From Haliscomenobacteraceae bacterium (GTDB lineage: Bacteria > Bacteroidota > Bacteroidia > Chitinophagales > Saprospiraceae): 64,000 bases of DNA. The DNA is taken from positions 1 through 64,000 of the forward strand of contig CANMVX010000009.1 of assembly GCA_947501115.1 (NCBI GenBank), given 5' to 3'. The position numbers and the translations under genes are program-made. Position 1 is the stretch's first letter. Each line of letters starts with the position of its first letter. Below, in pieces: positions 17,373 to 26,630 of the stretch. The notes under the pieces were generated by a model. That model had not been told where the DNA came from. It saw only the letters and a list, made by a program, of their open reading frames with translations, and did no database searches.

Positions 17373-18647
17373 TCAAGAATTTGCCAACTTGGTTAATCTT
17401 GATTTCCTTTTAGAAATATGTCCTTCAACCACAAAATGATCGATGAGCGGAGCAAATACATTCATAAAAAGAATAGCAAGCATCCAACCTTCAGGATAGG
17501 CAGGATTTAAAACGCGGATAACTAAGCCTATTGTACCAATAAAAAACCCGTAAATTAGTTTACCTCTATCGGTAGCCGCTGCGGTCACAGGATCTGTTGC
17601 CATGAATGCCATTGCAAAAAGAAAACTTCCCATAGAAAAGTGATAATACCAAGGCACATTCATTGCCGGTGTAGCATCCCACATATTTAAAAGGATACCC
17701 GTTACCACTAAACCCAAAACCATAGATACCATTATTCTCCAGGAGGCGATTCCTAAGTATAATAATAAACCAGCACCCATTAAGACAAATAACTTGTGTG
17801 TTTCACCAACAGATCCCGGGATATTTCCCCAGAACATTTGTTCTGGTGTAAAACGAGCTGTAACAGCTTCCCAACCACCTTTGGCTGCTAAACTAAGTGG
17901 GGTCGCACCACTATAACCGTCCACCACAGCGATACCATTCTGATAAGTTGCCCAACCAAATGATTCGAAAACAGGATTCAATACACCTGTAACTATAAAA
18001 TTATAACTTGCTGTCCATACACCATCTACTTTTTCTAATCCAGCCACCCAAACGTCATCACCAGAGATGGTGGTGGGGTAAGCAAAGAAAATGAAAACCC
18101 TTGAAAGTAAAGCTATATTTAAAACATTCATTCCTGTGCCACCAAAGGCTTCTTTACCAATGATAACAGCAAAGGCAACGGATATAGCTAATATCCATAA
18201 CGGTAACGCTGGCGGCATGACCAACGGAATTAAAGCACCTGACACGAGGAAACCCTCCTCGATACCATGACCTTTTTTATAGGCGTAAAAGAATTCAATA
18301 CCTAGTCCAACCACGTTAGCAACTACAAACAGCGGGAGAATTTGAACGAGTCCATAAAATATTTTTAAATGAAAACCTTCTAAAAAACCCTCATACATAC
18401 CCAATGCCGAGAAATGCTGTTGACCAATATTGTAAGTACCAAAAAGGTAACATAATTGGAGAGCGATAACAACATGAAACATTAGTCGTTTTAAGTCCAT
18501 GCCATCGCGAACATGAACACCACCCTTTGTTACGTGGTTAGGAGCAAAAGCAAAAGTAAAGAAACCGTCATACAGCGTATGCATAAATGGAGATTTCTTT
18601 TTATCCGGCTCAATTTTTAAAAAAAATGATAATAACGAATTTTTCAT
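17373..18647 (-). CDS. nqrB: Na+-translocating NADH:quinone reductase subunit B
   Basis: Main ion-translocating membrane subunit, with about ten helices in 424 residues. The covalent FMN site is DGYSGATPLSLAAKGG, with threonine as acceptor; riboflavin and quinone also bind this subunit in the family. Other family features are the cytosolic N-terminal stretch DGFFTFAFAPNHVTKGGVHVRDGMDLKR-type and the C-terminal FMATDPVTAAATDRGKLIYG loop. The region after FAYPTTISGDDVWVAGLEKVDG is somewhat longer than in proteobacterial versions. Located 26 bases after nqrA. Confidence 0.97.
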   Translation of the reverse strand: MKNSLLSFFLKIEPDKKKSPFMHTLYDGFFTFAFAPNHVTKGGVHVRDGMDLKRLMFHVVIALQLCYLFGTYNIGQQHFSALGMYEGFLEGFHLKIFYGLVQILPLFVVANVVGLGIEFFYAYKKGHGIEEGFLVSGALIPLVMPPALPLWILAISVAFAVIIGKEAFGGTGMNVLNIALLSRVFIFFAYPTTISGDDVWVAGLEKVDGVWTASYNFIVTGVLNPVFESFGWATYQNGIAVVDGYSGATPLSLAAKGGWEAVTARFTPEQMFWGNIPGSVGETHKLFVLMGAGLLLYLGIASWRIMVSMVLGLVVTGILLNMWDATPAMNVPWYYHFSMGSFLFAMAFMATDPVTAAATDRGKLIYGFFIGTIGLVIRVLNPAYPEGWMLAILFMNVFAPLIDHFVVEGHISKRKSRLTKLANS

Positions 18648-18673
18648 ATCTTTTAATGACTATGTTTAAAATT

Positions 18674-20308
18674 TTAACCTTCAGCCTTTATTACATCTAA
18701 ACCACTTCTTAGAATAGATTGTAAGGGTTGCTTTGAAGTACAACCGAATTCACATAAGGCAACATCTTCCTCCACTAATTCGTGAATGCCAAGATTTTCC
18801 ATTTTTTCAACATCATTTACCACAATAGCTTTGAACAATTGTTGTGGTAGAATATCCATAGGAAGTAATCTGTCATATTCACCAGTAACAACGAAAGCTC
18901 TTTTTTCTCCTCTGTTATTGGTGTTAGCCGCTGAAGCAACGCCACCCAATAAAGTACCTGGGAAAGTTTTTGAAACTGACGGTCTCATATCTAAAGGTAA
19001 TAACCAACCAAATAGCTCATAATTTTTGCCTTCCGCAACTACCGTAACCTGATCATCATAAAAGCCAACGAAACCTTCTTTTGAAACTTCAGTACCGGAA
19101 AGAACGTCGCCAGATATAATTCTATGGTCTGCAGTAACTTCTTCTGAACTAAGAAGATCGCTTATTGATGCACCAAAAGGAACTTTAGCATATCCGGTGT
19201 TCTTTAACTCAGCACCAGTAATAGCTATTGTTCTTGATTGATCAACTATGCCTTCTAACATAAATTTACCGATGATAGCAACATCCTGAACATTTATAGT
19301 CCATACTTTATCTTCAGGTGATATAGGTTTGATATGGTGTATTTGTACGCCAACATTACCAATAGGGTGTTTTCCTCTGAAATAATATTTTTCCACCCCA
19401 GTAACACCCGTGAAAATAGATGCTGCATCAGAATCACCATTTCCGTCTAACCCTAAATATACTTTACCAGATGTTAACTTACTTAATGTTTCGCAACCCG
19501 CTTGAAAAGCAATCTCCTGCCCTTTTAATGCATAATCCAAATCTGGTGCCAGAGGTGCTGTGTCAAAAGTAGAAATGAAAATATCTCTTGGAACGATATC
19601 TAAGTGAGGTAAAATATTGAACGGTCTTTGCAAAAACAAGGTCATTAAACCCGATGATGCCAGACTTTTCACTAATTCTTCTCTTGAAACCGTCGCAATA
19701 TTAGGTTTTTCAAATGTTTTAAACTGTTGGGTTTTATCCGCTAAAATAACTATTTCATTAATAGCTCTTTTCTCCCCTCTTTTGATTTCAACTATTTCAC
19801 CACTTACAGGAGAACTAAATATGAAATCTGGCTGCGATTTGTCATAAAAAATAGGATCACCCGCTTTAACGCTATCACCCATTTCAACCACCACTTTTGG
19901 TATGGGGGAAATGCCCTTGAAATTGGCAGGATTAACAGCAAACCTATGCACTGAAACCTTTAAGTTCTCAGATTCAGCTTTACCCTCTAAAGGAATGTCA
20001 AACCCCTTTTTCGAAATAATAACCCGTTCATTTTTCAAATAGGCAGGTAATTTTGATCCTACCAATTCATAAAATCTTGGCATTAAACCAAAATGATTAC
20101 CTTCTTTGTCCGCACCAATTCTTTTTGCCTCAATAGCCATCAAGTTGTCAGAAACCTGTATGACAATAGCAAAAAATACTAACGCAGCTATCACAAAAAG
20201 GCTGTTTAATAAAAATTGAGATCCTTCACCATTTGTCTGCGCAGCAACTTCCGTTAAACTACTCAATAACAAAGAAAGGGACAAGAATAAAAATTTTCCA
20301 CGATTCAT
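18674..20308 (-). CDS. nqrA: Na+-translocating NADH:quinone reductase subunit A with extra N-terminal membrane anchor
   Basis: NqrA is normally a soluble cytoplasmic quinone-binding subunit of about 450 residues. Here the canonical start region, SKKGFDIPLEGK, begins only near residue 99. Before it lie a signal peptide (residues 1-24, cleavage near AAQ/TNGEG), a second hydrophobic helix at about 33-52, and a 45-residue linker. A cleaved signal plus one helix would leave the NqrA domain in the cytoplasm but tethered, which agrees with its known side of action. The rest is canonical (SPVSGEIVEIKRGEKRA, LFLQRPFNILPHLD, CEFGCTSKQPLQSILRSG). It is first in the nqr operon. No in-frame start nearer the domain looks better. 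Confidence 0.93.
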   Translation of the reverse strand: MNRGKFLFLSLSLLLSSLTEVAAQTNGEGSQFLLNSLFVIAALVFFAIVIQVSDNLMAIEAKRIGADKEGNHFGLMPRFYELVGSKLPAYLKNERVIISKKGFDIPLEGKAESENLKVSVHRFAVNPANFKGISPIPKVVVEMGDSVKAGDPIFYDKSQPDFIFSSPVSGEIVEIKRGEKRAINEIVILADKTQQFKTFEKPNIATVSREELVKSLASSGLMTLFLQRPFNILPHLDIVPRDIFISTFDTAPLAPDLDYALKGQEIAFQAGCETLSKLTSGKVYLGLDGNGDSDAASIFTGVTGVEKYYFRGKHPIGNVGVQIHHIKPISPEDKVWTINVQDVAIIGKFMLEGIVDQSRTIAITGAELKNTGYAKVPFGASISDLLSSEEVTADHRIISGDVLSGTEVSKEGFVGFYDDQVTVVAEGKNYELFGWLLPLDMRPSVSKTFPGTLLGGVASAANTNNRGEKRAFVVTGEYDRLLPMDILPQQLFKAIVVNDVEKMENLGIHELVEEDVALCEFGCTSKQPLQSILRSGLDVIKAEG

Positions 20309-20343
20309 ACGTATAGTGCCTTTATTGAACTAATTTAAAGGCG

Positions 20344-20351
20344 CAAATATA
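20344..20351 (-). promoter_or_regulatory. -7 box TATATTTG upstream of nqrA
   Basis: On the minus strand TATATTTG matches the Bacteroidota -7 consensus TAnnTTTG, 35 bases before the nqrA start. A TTG lies upstream, but the 14-base spacing is shorter than the usual 17-21, so only the -7 element is supported. Confidence 0.4.
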
Positions 20352-20404
20352 AATACCTTTCTATCCAAATGGTGATTATCACAACAAATTTAACCTACTT
20401 TATT

Positions 20405-20427
20405 TAATTTAGAAAAAATCTAAATTA
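20405..20427. promoter_or_regulatory. AT-rich perfect hairpin between ompA-like gene and nqrA
   Basis: TAATTTAGA at 20405-20413 and TCTAAATTA at 20419-20427 form a perfect 9-bp stem with a 5-base loop. It sits next to the terminator hairpin, on the nqrA-promoter side. It may be part of a double terminator or an operator; the sequence alone does not decide. Confidence 0.35.
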
Positions 20428-20430
20428 GCA

Positions 20431-20468
20431 AAAAGGTTGAACCGTTTTTTACGCGCGCTCAACCTTTT
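20431..20468. terminator. Hairpin terminator between nqr and ompA-like transcription units
   Basis: AAAAGGTTGA at 20431-20440 pairs with TCAACCTTTT at 20459-20468 (10-bp stem, 18-base loop), with T-rich sequence on the plus-strand side. The pattern is typical of an intrinsic terminator. It separates nqrA from the minus-strand gene that ends at 20510, although no gene reads into it from the right except in antisense, so its exact client is uncertain. Confidence 0.5.
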
Positions 20469-20509
20469 CTTTTAGTCTGTAGGAGAAATTATTTCTTTGA
20501 GATTACCCC

Positions 20510-23068
20510 CTATTTTATTTCAAATTTATATTTTAACTTTTCTATAATGGGGCGTTCAGTTCCTGGCTCGGTATTTTTCAAAAAGATATCAATAACAATG
20601 GTTTCACCCTGTACTTTGTCTTTACTATCAAAAATTACTTTAATGGTGCCTTTTCCACCTGGCGGAATCGACTGGGCATTATACTCAGTAGTGGTACATT
20701 CGCAAGCAGAGATAAGATCAATTTCCGCTTTTGTATCTCCAATATTTTGAAATTCGTAAGTAAATTCTCTTTTTTCACCTCTTGCAACAGTTCCAAAATT
20801 TGTTTCCCTTATGGTAAAATCAAGTATTGGCACTCCCTTGTATATTTTCTTACCCGCTAACGTTGAAAATGGGTGAATATTAGGTATAGAATCACCGCGA
20901 GGCTTCACAGCTCCCGTCGATTTGTCTGCCGCAGTGGTAGCCTCTCTTTTCAATAACCTTGTACTTTTAACGGTAATAACTTTTGGGCCACCAATGATTT
21001 TAAATTCAGTACGCCTGTTTAGAGCGTGAGCGAGTTCTTTATCTTCTTCCGTTTCGAGTTTATTTATGTATTCTCCTGAAAAAACATCGCCTGGTAAAAA
21101 TTCCGGATGCTTGTTAGCTAACCTGTCATCCACAACCTTTGGAACATTCTCCCCGTTACCAACTGCTTTAATTCTGGTTTGATTTATCCCTTTTTTTAGC
21201 AACCATTGTTTAGCCGACTCTGCTCTTCTTTGAGATAATGCCTTATTAAATTCATCATTTCCTCTGTTGTCCGTATGTGAACTCAGCTCAATAATTAAAT
21301 CGGGGTATTGATTCATAATTTCGAGAAGGAAATTTAAATCAGGCTCTGCGGTTGGCAAAATTTTATCATCACCGTATTCATACAAGATATTTTCCATTAC
21401 GATAGCCTTCTCTGAAAGAATAGTATCATATTCAGGCACAGGAATAGGTATAGGTTTTAAATATAAGCGCTGTGTGAAGGATTTATTTGCTTTTAGATTT
21501 AGCGTATTTATGACTGCCGTATCAGGAAAATGATTGGGGTGAGTAGCAATAATTCTATAGGATTTCTCCAATTCCAGTTTAAAATCGAATTTATTTCCCT
21601 TATCATTCTGAATGGTTTGAGGATCTCCGCCTGGCTTGGGAATAATCATCACCGTTACCCCTTTCAATGCTTGCCTACCGCTATTGAAGGTTCCAACCAC
21701 TAAGTCAGCCTTGATTTTTTCTATGGTAAAAGAGTAAATATCCTCACAACAGGTTTTTGCCCTTACCGATTTTCCTGCAGGTCTGTTAGAGGTAAGAAGA
21801 CCATTATAACCATCGGCATCGAGTCTAAAATATTGATCGTCCTGCGGAGAATTAAACCCTTTAGACATATTTAGCGGATCGCTCCAATTCTGGCCATTCC
21901 AAAAGGAATAAAATATATCATATCCACCTAATCCTGGATGCATATTTGAACTAAAATAGAGGGTACCGTTATAATAGTAAGGAGTTACCTCATCACCTAA
22001 GGTGTTAATTTTAGGTCCCAAATTCACTGGATCTCCAAAAACACCCTCTGATTTTTGAGGAGCGTAATATAAATCTGCGCCACCGAAACCTCCGGGAATA
22101 TCAGAAGAAAAGAAAAGCACTTCCCTTCCAAAAAGCTCCCCTGGGAAAGGGTGTCTTGCTCTATATTCCGGGTCAATACCAACAATTTCCTTTGCTCCTT
22201 TCCATGCCCCGTCACCACCAACGCTATAAAATAACTGACTTTCTACCACTTCATTTCCCTGCAATACCTGCCTGTTGAAATAAAGTTTATTACCGTCAGG
22301 AGAAATACTTACATTGACATTATGAATTTCAGGTCTGTTAATATTTGCTTTTAACGCTTCGGGTTTACCCCAAACCCCTGTTTCCTCATTTTTCTTAGCA
22401 TAATAAATCTTAGCATGAAAATCTTTAGCCGATGAATCCAAAACAATCACATCTTTAGCCATAAAACTAGAAATGTATAAATTCCCTTCCCTGCTAAAAG
22501 CCGGCGAATAATCAGAAAATGGCGTATTAATAACGGCTGAAAGTCTGGTTAATTCAATAGCATCCTCCTTATCAACAAGTTCTTTACCAAATTCTGCCCC
22601 TGTTATTTCATTTTCAGCAAATTTTCTAAGGGTATCACTCGAAACAACGGCTAGAAATTTTTGGAACTCGACGATAGCCTCTTCGTAATTCCCTGACATT
22701 TTTAATGCCTTTGCATAATTAAAGCGAAGCTGGTCCCATTTTTTCTCTTTATCTTTTTTCAGGATTCTGGCATAGGTTTTTGAAGCTGACGCGTAATCGC
22801 GAATTTGTAAATAAAGTTCGGCCATATCAGGCAGAAGGATTTCATCTTTTTTAGCTTCAAAAGCCATTTCAAAATAATCCAGCGCATTTACATAATCTTG
22901 TTCTGCCCATTTTTCACGGGCTACTTGTAGAGTCCTATCATAAGATGCTCCTCTGATTGGTTGGGAAAATGAAGGATTCACAGCTACGATAACGAGCAGA
23001 ATTACGCCCAAAAAAACAAGGCTTTTGGTTGGGATAGATTGCATGAATCTTTTTAATTTTTTGTACAT
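20510..23068 (-). CDS. OmpA-family envelope protein with TPR, PD40 repeats and C-terminal DUF1573 domain
   Basis: An 852-residue outer-envelope protein. Order of parts: signal/anchor helix (residues 14-36), TPR-like helices to about 150 (KWAEQDYVNALDYFEMAFEA), a WD40/PD40 beta-propeller (SPDGNKLYFNR, GGFGGADLYYA, LYFSSNMHPGLGGYDIF), a carboxypeptidase-like fold, then an OmpA peptidoglycan-binding domain (IIELSSHTDNRGNDEFN...LSQRRAESAKQWL). A DUF1573-like immunoglobulin domain (FGTVARGEKREFTYEFQNIGDTKAE) ends the protein. PorE/SprE-type OmpA proteins pair with PorP/SprF in type IX secretion or gliding, and the porP-like gene ends 4 bases upstream. The DUF1573 tail is an unusual addition; the frame is continuous through the junction. 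Confidence 0.9.
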   Translation of the reverse strand: MYKKLKRFMQSIPTKSLVFLGVILLVIVAVNPSFSQPIRGASYDRTLQVAREKWAEQDYVNALDYFEMAFEAKKDEILLPDMAELYLQIRDYASASKTYARILKKDKEKKWDQLRFNYAKALKMSGNYEEAIVEFQKFLAVVSSDTLRKFAENEITGAEFGKELVDKEDAIELTRLSAVINTPFSDYSPAFSREGNLYISSFMAKDVIVLDSSAKDFHAKIYYAKKNEETGVWGKPEALKANINRPEIHNVNVSISPDGNKLYFNRQVLQGNEVVESQLFYSVGGDGAWKGAKEIVGIDPEYRARHPFPGELFGREVLFFSSDIPGGFGGADLYYAPQKSEGVFGDPVNLGPKINTLGDEVTPYYYNGTLYFSSNMHPGLGGYDIFYSFWNGQNWSDPLNMSKGFNSPQDDQYFRLDADGYNGLLTSNRPAGKSVRAKTCCEDIYSFTIEKIKADLVVGTFNSGRQALKGVTVMIIPKPGGDPQTIQNDKGNKFDFKLELEKSYRIIATHPNHFPDTAVINTLNLKANKSFTQRLYLKPIPIPVPEYDTILSEKAIVMENILYEYGDDKILPTAEPDLNFLLEIMNQYPDLIIELSSHTDNRGNDEFNKALSQRRAESAKQWLLKKGINQTRIKAVGNGENVPKVVDDRLANKHPEFLPGDVFSGEYINKLETEEDKELAHALNRRTEFKIIGGPKVITVKSTRLLKREATTAADKSTGAVKPRGDSIPNIHPFSTLAGKKIYKGVPILDFTIRETNFGTVARGEKREFTYEFQNIGDTKAEIDLISACECTTTEYNAQSIPPGGKGTIKVIFDSKDKVQGETIVIDIFLKNTEPGTERPIIEKLKYKFEIK

Positions 23069-23072
23069 AACA

Positions 23073-24203
23073 TTATAAATGAGGACATAAAATTCTAGTA
23101 GGCACTTCCTTTTTGGAATAAATCTTAATGATATAATAACCCCCTATTTCAAAACCTCCCTGATATTTTGAGGCACTCCTTAGGGAAGAAACATTTATAT
23201 CGTAGCTAATTCCCGCTCTAAACTGATCGTAATCTAAGCCCAGAAATAATTGACCGGCATCGCCAAGTCTATACCCCGGACCAAAACGTAGCTTTATGTT
23301 TTCTTTGATAGGCATTCCAAAAAGTAATTGCAAGGCCAATTCTGTGGCACCTCCTGTACTTTGCATCATAAAAGATGGCTCTACAAATAAACTTTCTGAC
23401 AAATTACGCAGATATGTTCCGTGTAAAGTTAATCTCATTGGTCTTTTTGTATTCGTATTCTTAACCTTACCCCCAGGTTTTGGAGGCTCAACAACATCCT
23501 TTGTATTTTGAATAAGTCCATATCTGCCTCCAATAACATGATAAGCGGAGAAACCCAAATCCAGGGAATTTCCCTCCGCCAGTTTCGTTCTGTAAAGAAG
23601 ACCAATACCAGAGTCAAAAAAGTTTACCTCATCCTGAATATCTCTATTTGCTCCGGCACCAATACCCAGGCCACCACCACCAATTTCTTTAGGTAACTCA
23701 TCGGCAAAGCGTAATTCCTGACTATTCATATTGACACTTCGCTGAAACCTACCCCCCTGAAATCCAATGGTTAACATTTTATTTCTTTTATCATCCAATG
23801 CCAGGTGATAGGCAGCTGAGAGATAAGATCCTCCTGTTTTTAGTTCTGTGCTACCCGCTTCATCACTTACCACCGTCATACCTATCCCTACCCAATCTTT
23901 TGAACGAAGGCCTTTGATAACGGGCGCATCTATATAAAAAGAAGGCGTTTTATAGGGATTAGCTAATACGGTTCTCCATTGATCACGATAAATACCACCA
24001 ATTCTTGCCGTACCTTCATAAGCACCTGTTAGCGCCGGATTAAGCGTTAATGGCGAAAAATTGAATTGGGAAAAATGTATATCCTGACTATTTAAAGTAT
24101 TGACGAACAAACAGCTAAGTAAAAAAAAGGATCGAATAAGATACTTAATTTTAACAAAAATCAGGTGGTCATTTGGCAAATTTTGTACAATGCAGTTATT
24201 CAT
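23073..24203 (-). CDS. PorP/SprF family type IX secretion outer-membrane protein
   Basis: A 376-residue outer-membrane beta-barrel of the PorP/SprF family. After a hydrophobic leader (LIRSFFLLSCLFVNTLNSQ) comes the hallmark DIHFSQFNFSPLTLNPALTGAY, followed by GGIYRDQWRTV and repeated amphipathic strands. Family members anchor the type IX secretion/gliding machinery or bind exported adhesins, and are usually encoded beside an OmpA-type partner, as here. The ATG at 24203 gives a rather long n-region (about 20 residues) before the leader; no better ATG exists, so the start is only moderately certain. Confidence 0.9.
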   Translation of the reverse strand: MNNCIVQNLPNDHLIFVKIKYLIRSFFLLSCLFVNTLNSQDIHFSQFNFSPLTLNPALTGAYEGTARIGGIYRDQWRTVLANPYKTPSFYIDAPVIKGLRSKDWVGIGMTVVSDEAGSTELKTGGSYLSAAYHLALDDKRNKMLTIGFQGGRFQRSVNMNSQELRFADELPKEIGGGGLGIGAGANRDIQDEVNFFDSGIGLLYRTKLAEGNSLDLGFSAYHVIGGRYGLIQNTKDVVEPPKPGGKVKNTNTKRPMRLTLHGTYLRNLSESLFVEPSFMMQSTGGATELALQLLFGMPIKENIKLRFGPGYRLGDAGQLFLGLDYDQFRAGISYDINVSSLRSASKYQGGFEIGGYYIIKIYSKKEVPTRILCPHL

Positions 24204-24314
24204 AATCAGTATATTTGACTAATCAGCTTTTAAAGATTGTCTGCAATTTAATAGACTTTGAGCAAAAAGAACAGATTAGTTCATCAAAAATTAAAGAATA
24301 TACCTAAATAGGCA

Positions 24315-25304
24315 TTAACTATAATTATGTTTAAGTAATATTTGTCCTTGTTCATAAACGGAACTGGCGGAAATTTCGTTCATACAACGAAAATGTTTTT
24401 TGGGACATTCTGATCTACCAAACCGGCTACAAGGCCTGCAAGAAAGATTTTCCACCTGAATGGTCTTGTTTCTATTCATTCCCTCAGGATAAAAAGGAAG
24501 CCATCCAAACTCAGGAATGGTTCCGCCCCAAATACTGACTACTGGTTTTCTCAAGGCGGCGGCAATATGCATCATTCCCGTATCCCCGGTAATTACCAGT
24601 TCTGCATTTTTTATTAATAAGGCAGATGCCAGTACATCTGTTTCTCCACATCTGTTAATCACCTTATTTTCAAAAGATCCTTCCAGTGCTTTACCCAGGT
24701 TAATATCGTCTTTCCCGCCAATTAAAACCAAAGAATGGGAATGAAAAGAGGAGATAATCTGCTTCCATTTTTCAAAGGGTATTCTTTTTGTAAAATGTGC
24801 AGCACCTAATACCAAAACTATATAAGGTTTCTGTTGAAGCATAGTTTCTTTATCAGAAACAAAAAAATCTAATCCTTTCCCATCATAACTCAATGGAAAT
24901 GAACGTAATGTTTCTAAGTACCTGGTAACAATATGTTTTTGGAGTACAGGTTTGAACCCAGTCTGAACATAAAACCAGCGGAGAAGAGATCCTTTGTTAC
25001 AACGGTAAAATGGAACTCCCCATAAATAAAAGCGTAAACTTAAAGTGCGCAAATTGGAATGCAAATCTACAACAGCGTCGAATTTCTCTTCTTTCAATGC
25101 TGAAATGACCTCTTTCAGATCTTTATCAATGGTCCAAATTTTTGAAAGGTATGGATTCTCCCTCCATAAATCAGCAAAAATATTTTTTGTAAGAAAATGA
25201 ACCTCAGCGTTTAACTGAATTTTTAATAATCTGACAACAGGCGAAGTCAGAACTATATCGCCCATCGCTGAAAAGCGAACAACGAGTATTTTAAGGCCAC
25301 TCAT
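24315..25304 (-). CDS. Glycosyltransferase family 9 (heptosyltransferase-like)
   Basis: Cytoplasmic GT-B transferase that adds sugars to lipopolysaccharide core-type acceptors. It starts MSGLKILVVRFSAMGDIVLT, the GT9 N-terminal signature with the conserved GD. ITGDTGMMHIAAALRKPVVSIWGGT is the conserved C-terminal donor site, followed by the cysteine-rich stretch CRPCSRFGRSECPKKHFRCM seen in many Bacteroidota homologues. I chose the ATG at 25304 because it overlaps the upstream stop as ATGA, a translational-coupling arrangement; an ATG at 25328 would overlap the upstream gene further. It is last in an operon with a PhoD-like phosphatase and an aldo/keto reductase. Confidence 0.92.
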   Translation of the reverse strand: MSGLKILVVRFSAMGDIVLTSPVVRLLKIQLNAEVHFLTKNIFADLWRENPYLSKIWTIDKDLKEVISALKEEKFDAVVDLHSNLRTLSLRFYLWGVPFYRCNKGSLLRWFYVQTGFKPVLQKHIVTRYLETLRSFPLSYDGKGLDFFVSDKETMLQQKPYIVLVLGAAHFTKRIPFEKWKQIISSFHSHSLVLIGGKDDINLGKALEGSFENKVINRCGETDVLASALLIKNAELVITGDTGMMHIAAALRKPVVSIWGGTIPEFGWLPFYPEGMNRNKTIQVENLSCRPCSRFGRSECPKKHFRCMNEISASSVYEQGQILLKHNYS

Positions 25305-26620
25305 TCTGAAAGAATTTCCTTCTTCCATTTTTCATTTCCTAAGACATCAAATATTTTTATGGTTAATTTTCGTTCCAGTCTTTTACCACTAAAAGTCAAT
25401 AATCCAAAATTGTGTTCTGTTACTTCGGTCCCTGGTACTCTAAGAATATTAATTTCAGGATTTGTATTCACACCGCTGGTTAGAGGCGAAACCGTTAAGT
25501 CAAATATATATTTTCCATTGGCAAGTTTCAACTCTGTTAACTCAGTAAAATGTCTGTCACCCGTGAGGAAAATGACATTTTTGAGTCCTTCTTCCTCAAT
25601 GCGTTTGATTAAATAAGCTCTTTCTTCCGGATAAAATCTAATATGATTTTCGGCAGTAGGTGCGGCACTTAGAAACTGTCCACCGGTGGCCACCATTTTA
25701 AATGGCGATTTACTTGTTTTTAGTGCGTCTATCAGCCATTCAAGTTGAGCTTTTCCAAATTGTGTTCTTTCCCCTGTTTTCCTTTCATCTGGTGCGCGCG
25801 AAAATCTGTTATCTAATAAAAAGAAATCAATATCTGCCCATTGAAACTGCGAAGTAATTCCCTCTTGTTCAGGTAACCCCGAGGTCGGATTGGCCCAGAA
25901 TAAACGAAAGGCCTCCAAAGTAGCTTCCTTCTGAATAAAGCCTCTATCACTATTATCTGGTCCGAAATCATGGTCATCCCAAATAGCATAATGATGCACA
26001 CTCCCCAATAAACCTTGTAATTCCGGGGTGGCACGAGTATGGGTATAACGATAAAAAATGCCTGATTTACTATTCCAGTCTGCTTCCCTAAGATAAGTAT
26101 TATCACCTAACCATAGCATTGCGTTTGGCTTTTTGGATAAAATAGATTCGAAAATCTGATAATTTGACCCATAAGGTTTCCCCGGTCTGTCATAAGGAGT
26201 ATCGTTAATGTAGGCGCAACTTCCCAAAGCGATGGAAAAAGCAGGAGGATCTGTTCTCCATTGCCATAATGATTGGGTTTGAAATTCGAGGGGATAGGGA
26301 AATAGTAATGATTTATCGTTTAATACAACCTGATAGCCATATTTATTTCCAGGCTCAAGCAATGAAAGAACTATTTTAGTGGTGAAAGCGGTAGAAGCAT
26401 CCGTTTCGACGACGTTAGACTTAAAAACTTTATTTGGTGCCTCCAGGTTCCAATAATTAAGCTGAACTTTCCCCTTTGAGGTTGTCTGTAACCAGACGAC
26501 CACTTCCCTCATTTCTGAGTAACCAAGCATTGGGCCTGATTTAAGTTCAGCATTCTGAGCAAAACCTTGCAGTATGAAGGTGAAGAAAACAGGGAGAAGA
26601 AGCTTCATTTTCGAAGTCAT
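25301..26620 (-). CDS. PhoD-like alkaline phosphatase family exported protein
   Basis: A metallophosphoesterase of the PhoD family, predicted to hydrolyse phosphodiesters or phosphomonoesters outside the inner membrane. A signal peptide MKLLLPVFFTFILQGFAQ is followed by the N-terminal immunoglobulin-like PhoD domain, then metal-site motifs: ALGSCAYIND, MLWLGDNTYLREADW, YAIWDDHDFGPDNSD and FLTGDRHFTEL. The frame is open from 26692, but that would overlap the upstream gene by more than 60 bases; ATG at 26620 or 26608 gives a clean signal peptide just after the upstream stop. It overlaps the next gene by 4 bases. Confidence 0.9.
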   Translation of the reverse strand: MTSKMKLLLPVFFTFILQGFAQNAELKSGPMLGYSEMREVVVWLQTTSKGKVQLNYWNLEAPNKVFKSNVVETDASTAFTTKIVLSLLEPGNKYGYQVVLNDKSLLFPYPLEFQTQSLWQWRTDPPAFSIALGSCAYINDTPYDRPGKPYGSNYQIFESILSKKPNAMLWLGDNTYLREADWNSKSGIFYRYTHTRATPELQGLLGSVHHYAIWDDHDFGPDNSDRGFIQKEATLEAFRLFWANPTSGLPEQEGITSQFQWADIDFFLLDNRFSRAPDERKTGERTQFGKAQLEWLIDALKTSKSPFKMVATGGQFLSAAPTAENHIRFYPEERAYLIKRIEEEGLKNVIFLTGDRHFTELTELKLANGKYIFDLTVSPLTSGVNTNPEINILRVPGTEVTEHNFGLLTFSGKRLERKLTIKIFDVLGNEKWKKEILSE

Positions 26621-26630
26621 ACAAAAGATT

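Noticed and set aside
25813..26106. 97-codon minus-strand frame inside the PhoD-like gene
   Set aside because: It lies fully within a strongly supported gene in another frame and shows no domain.
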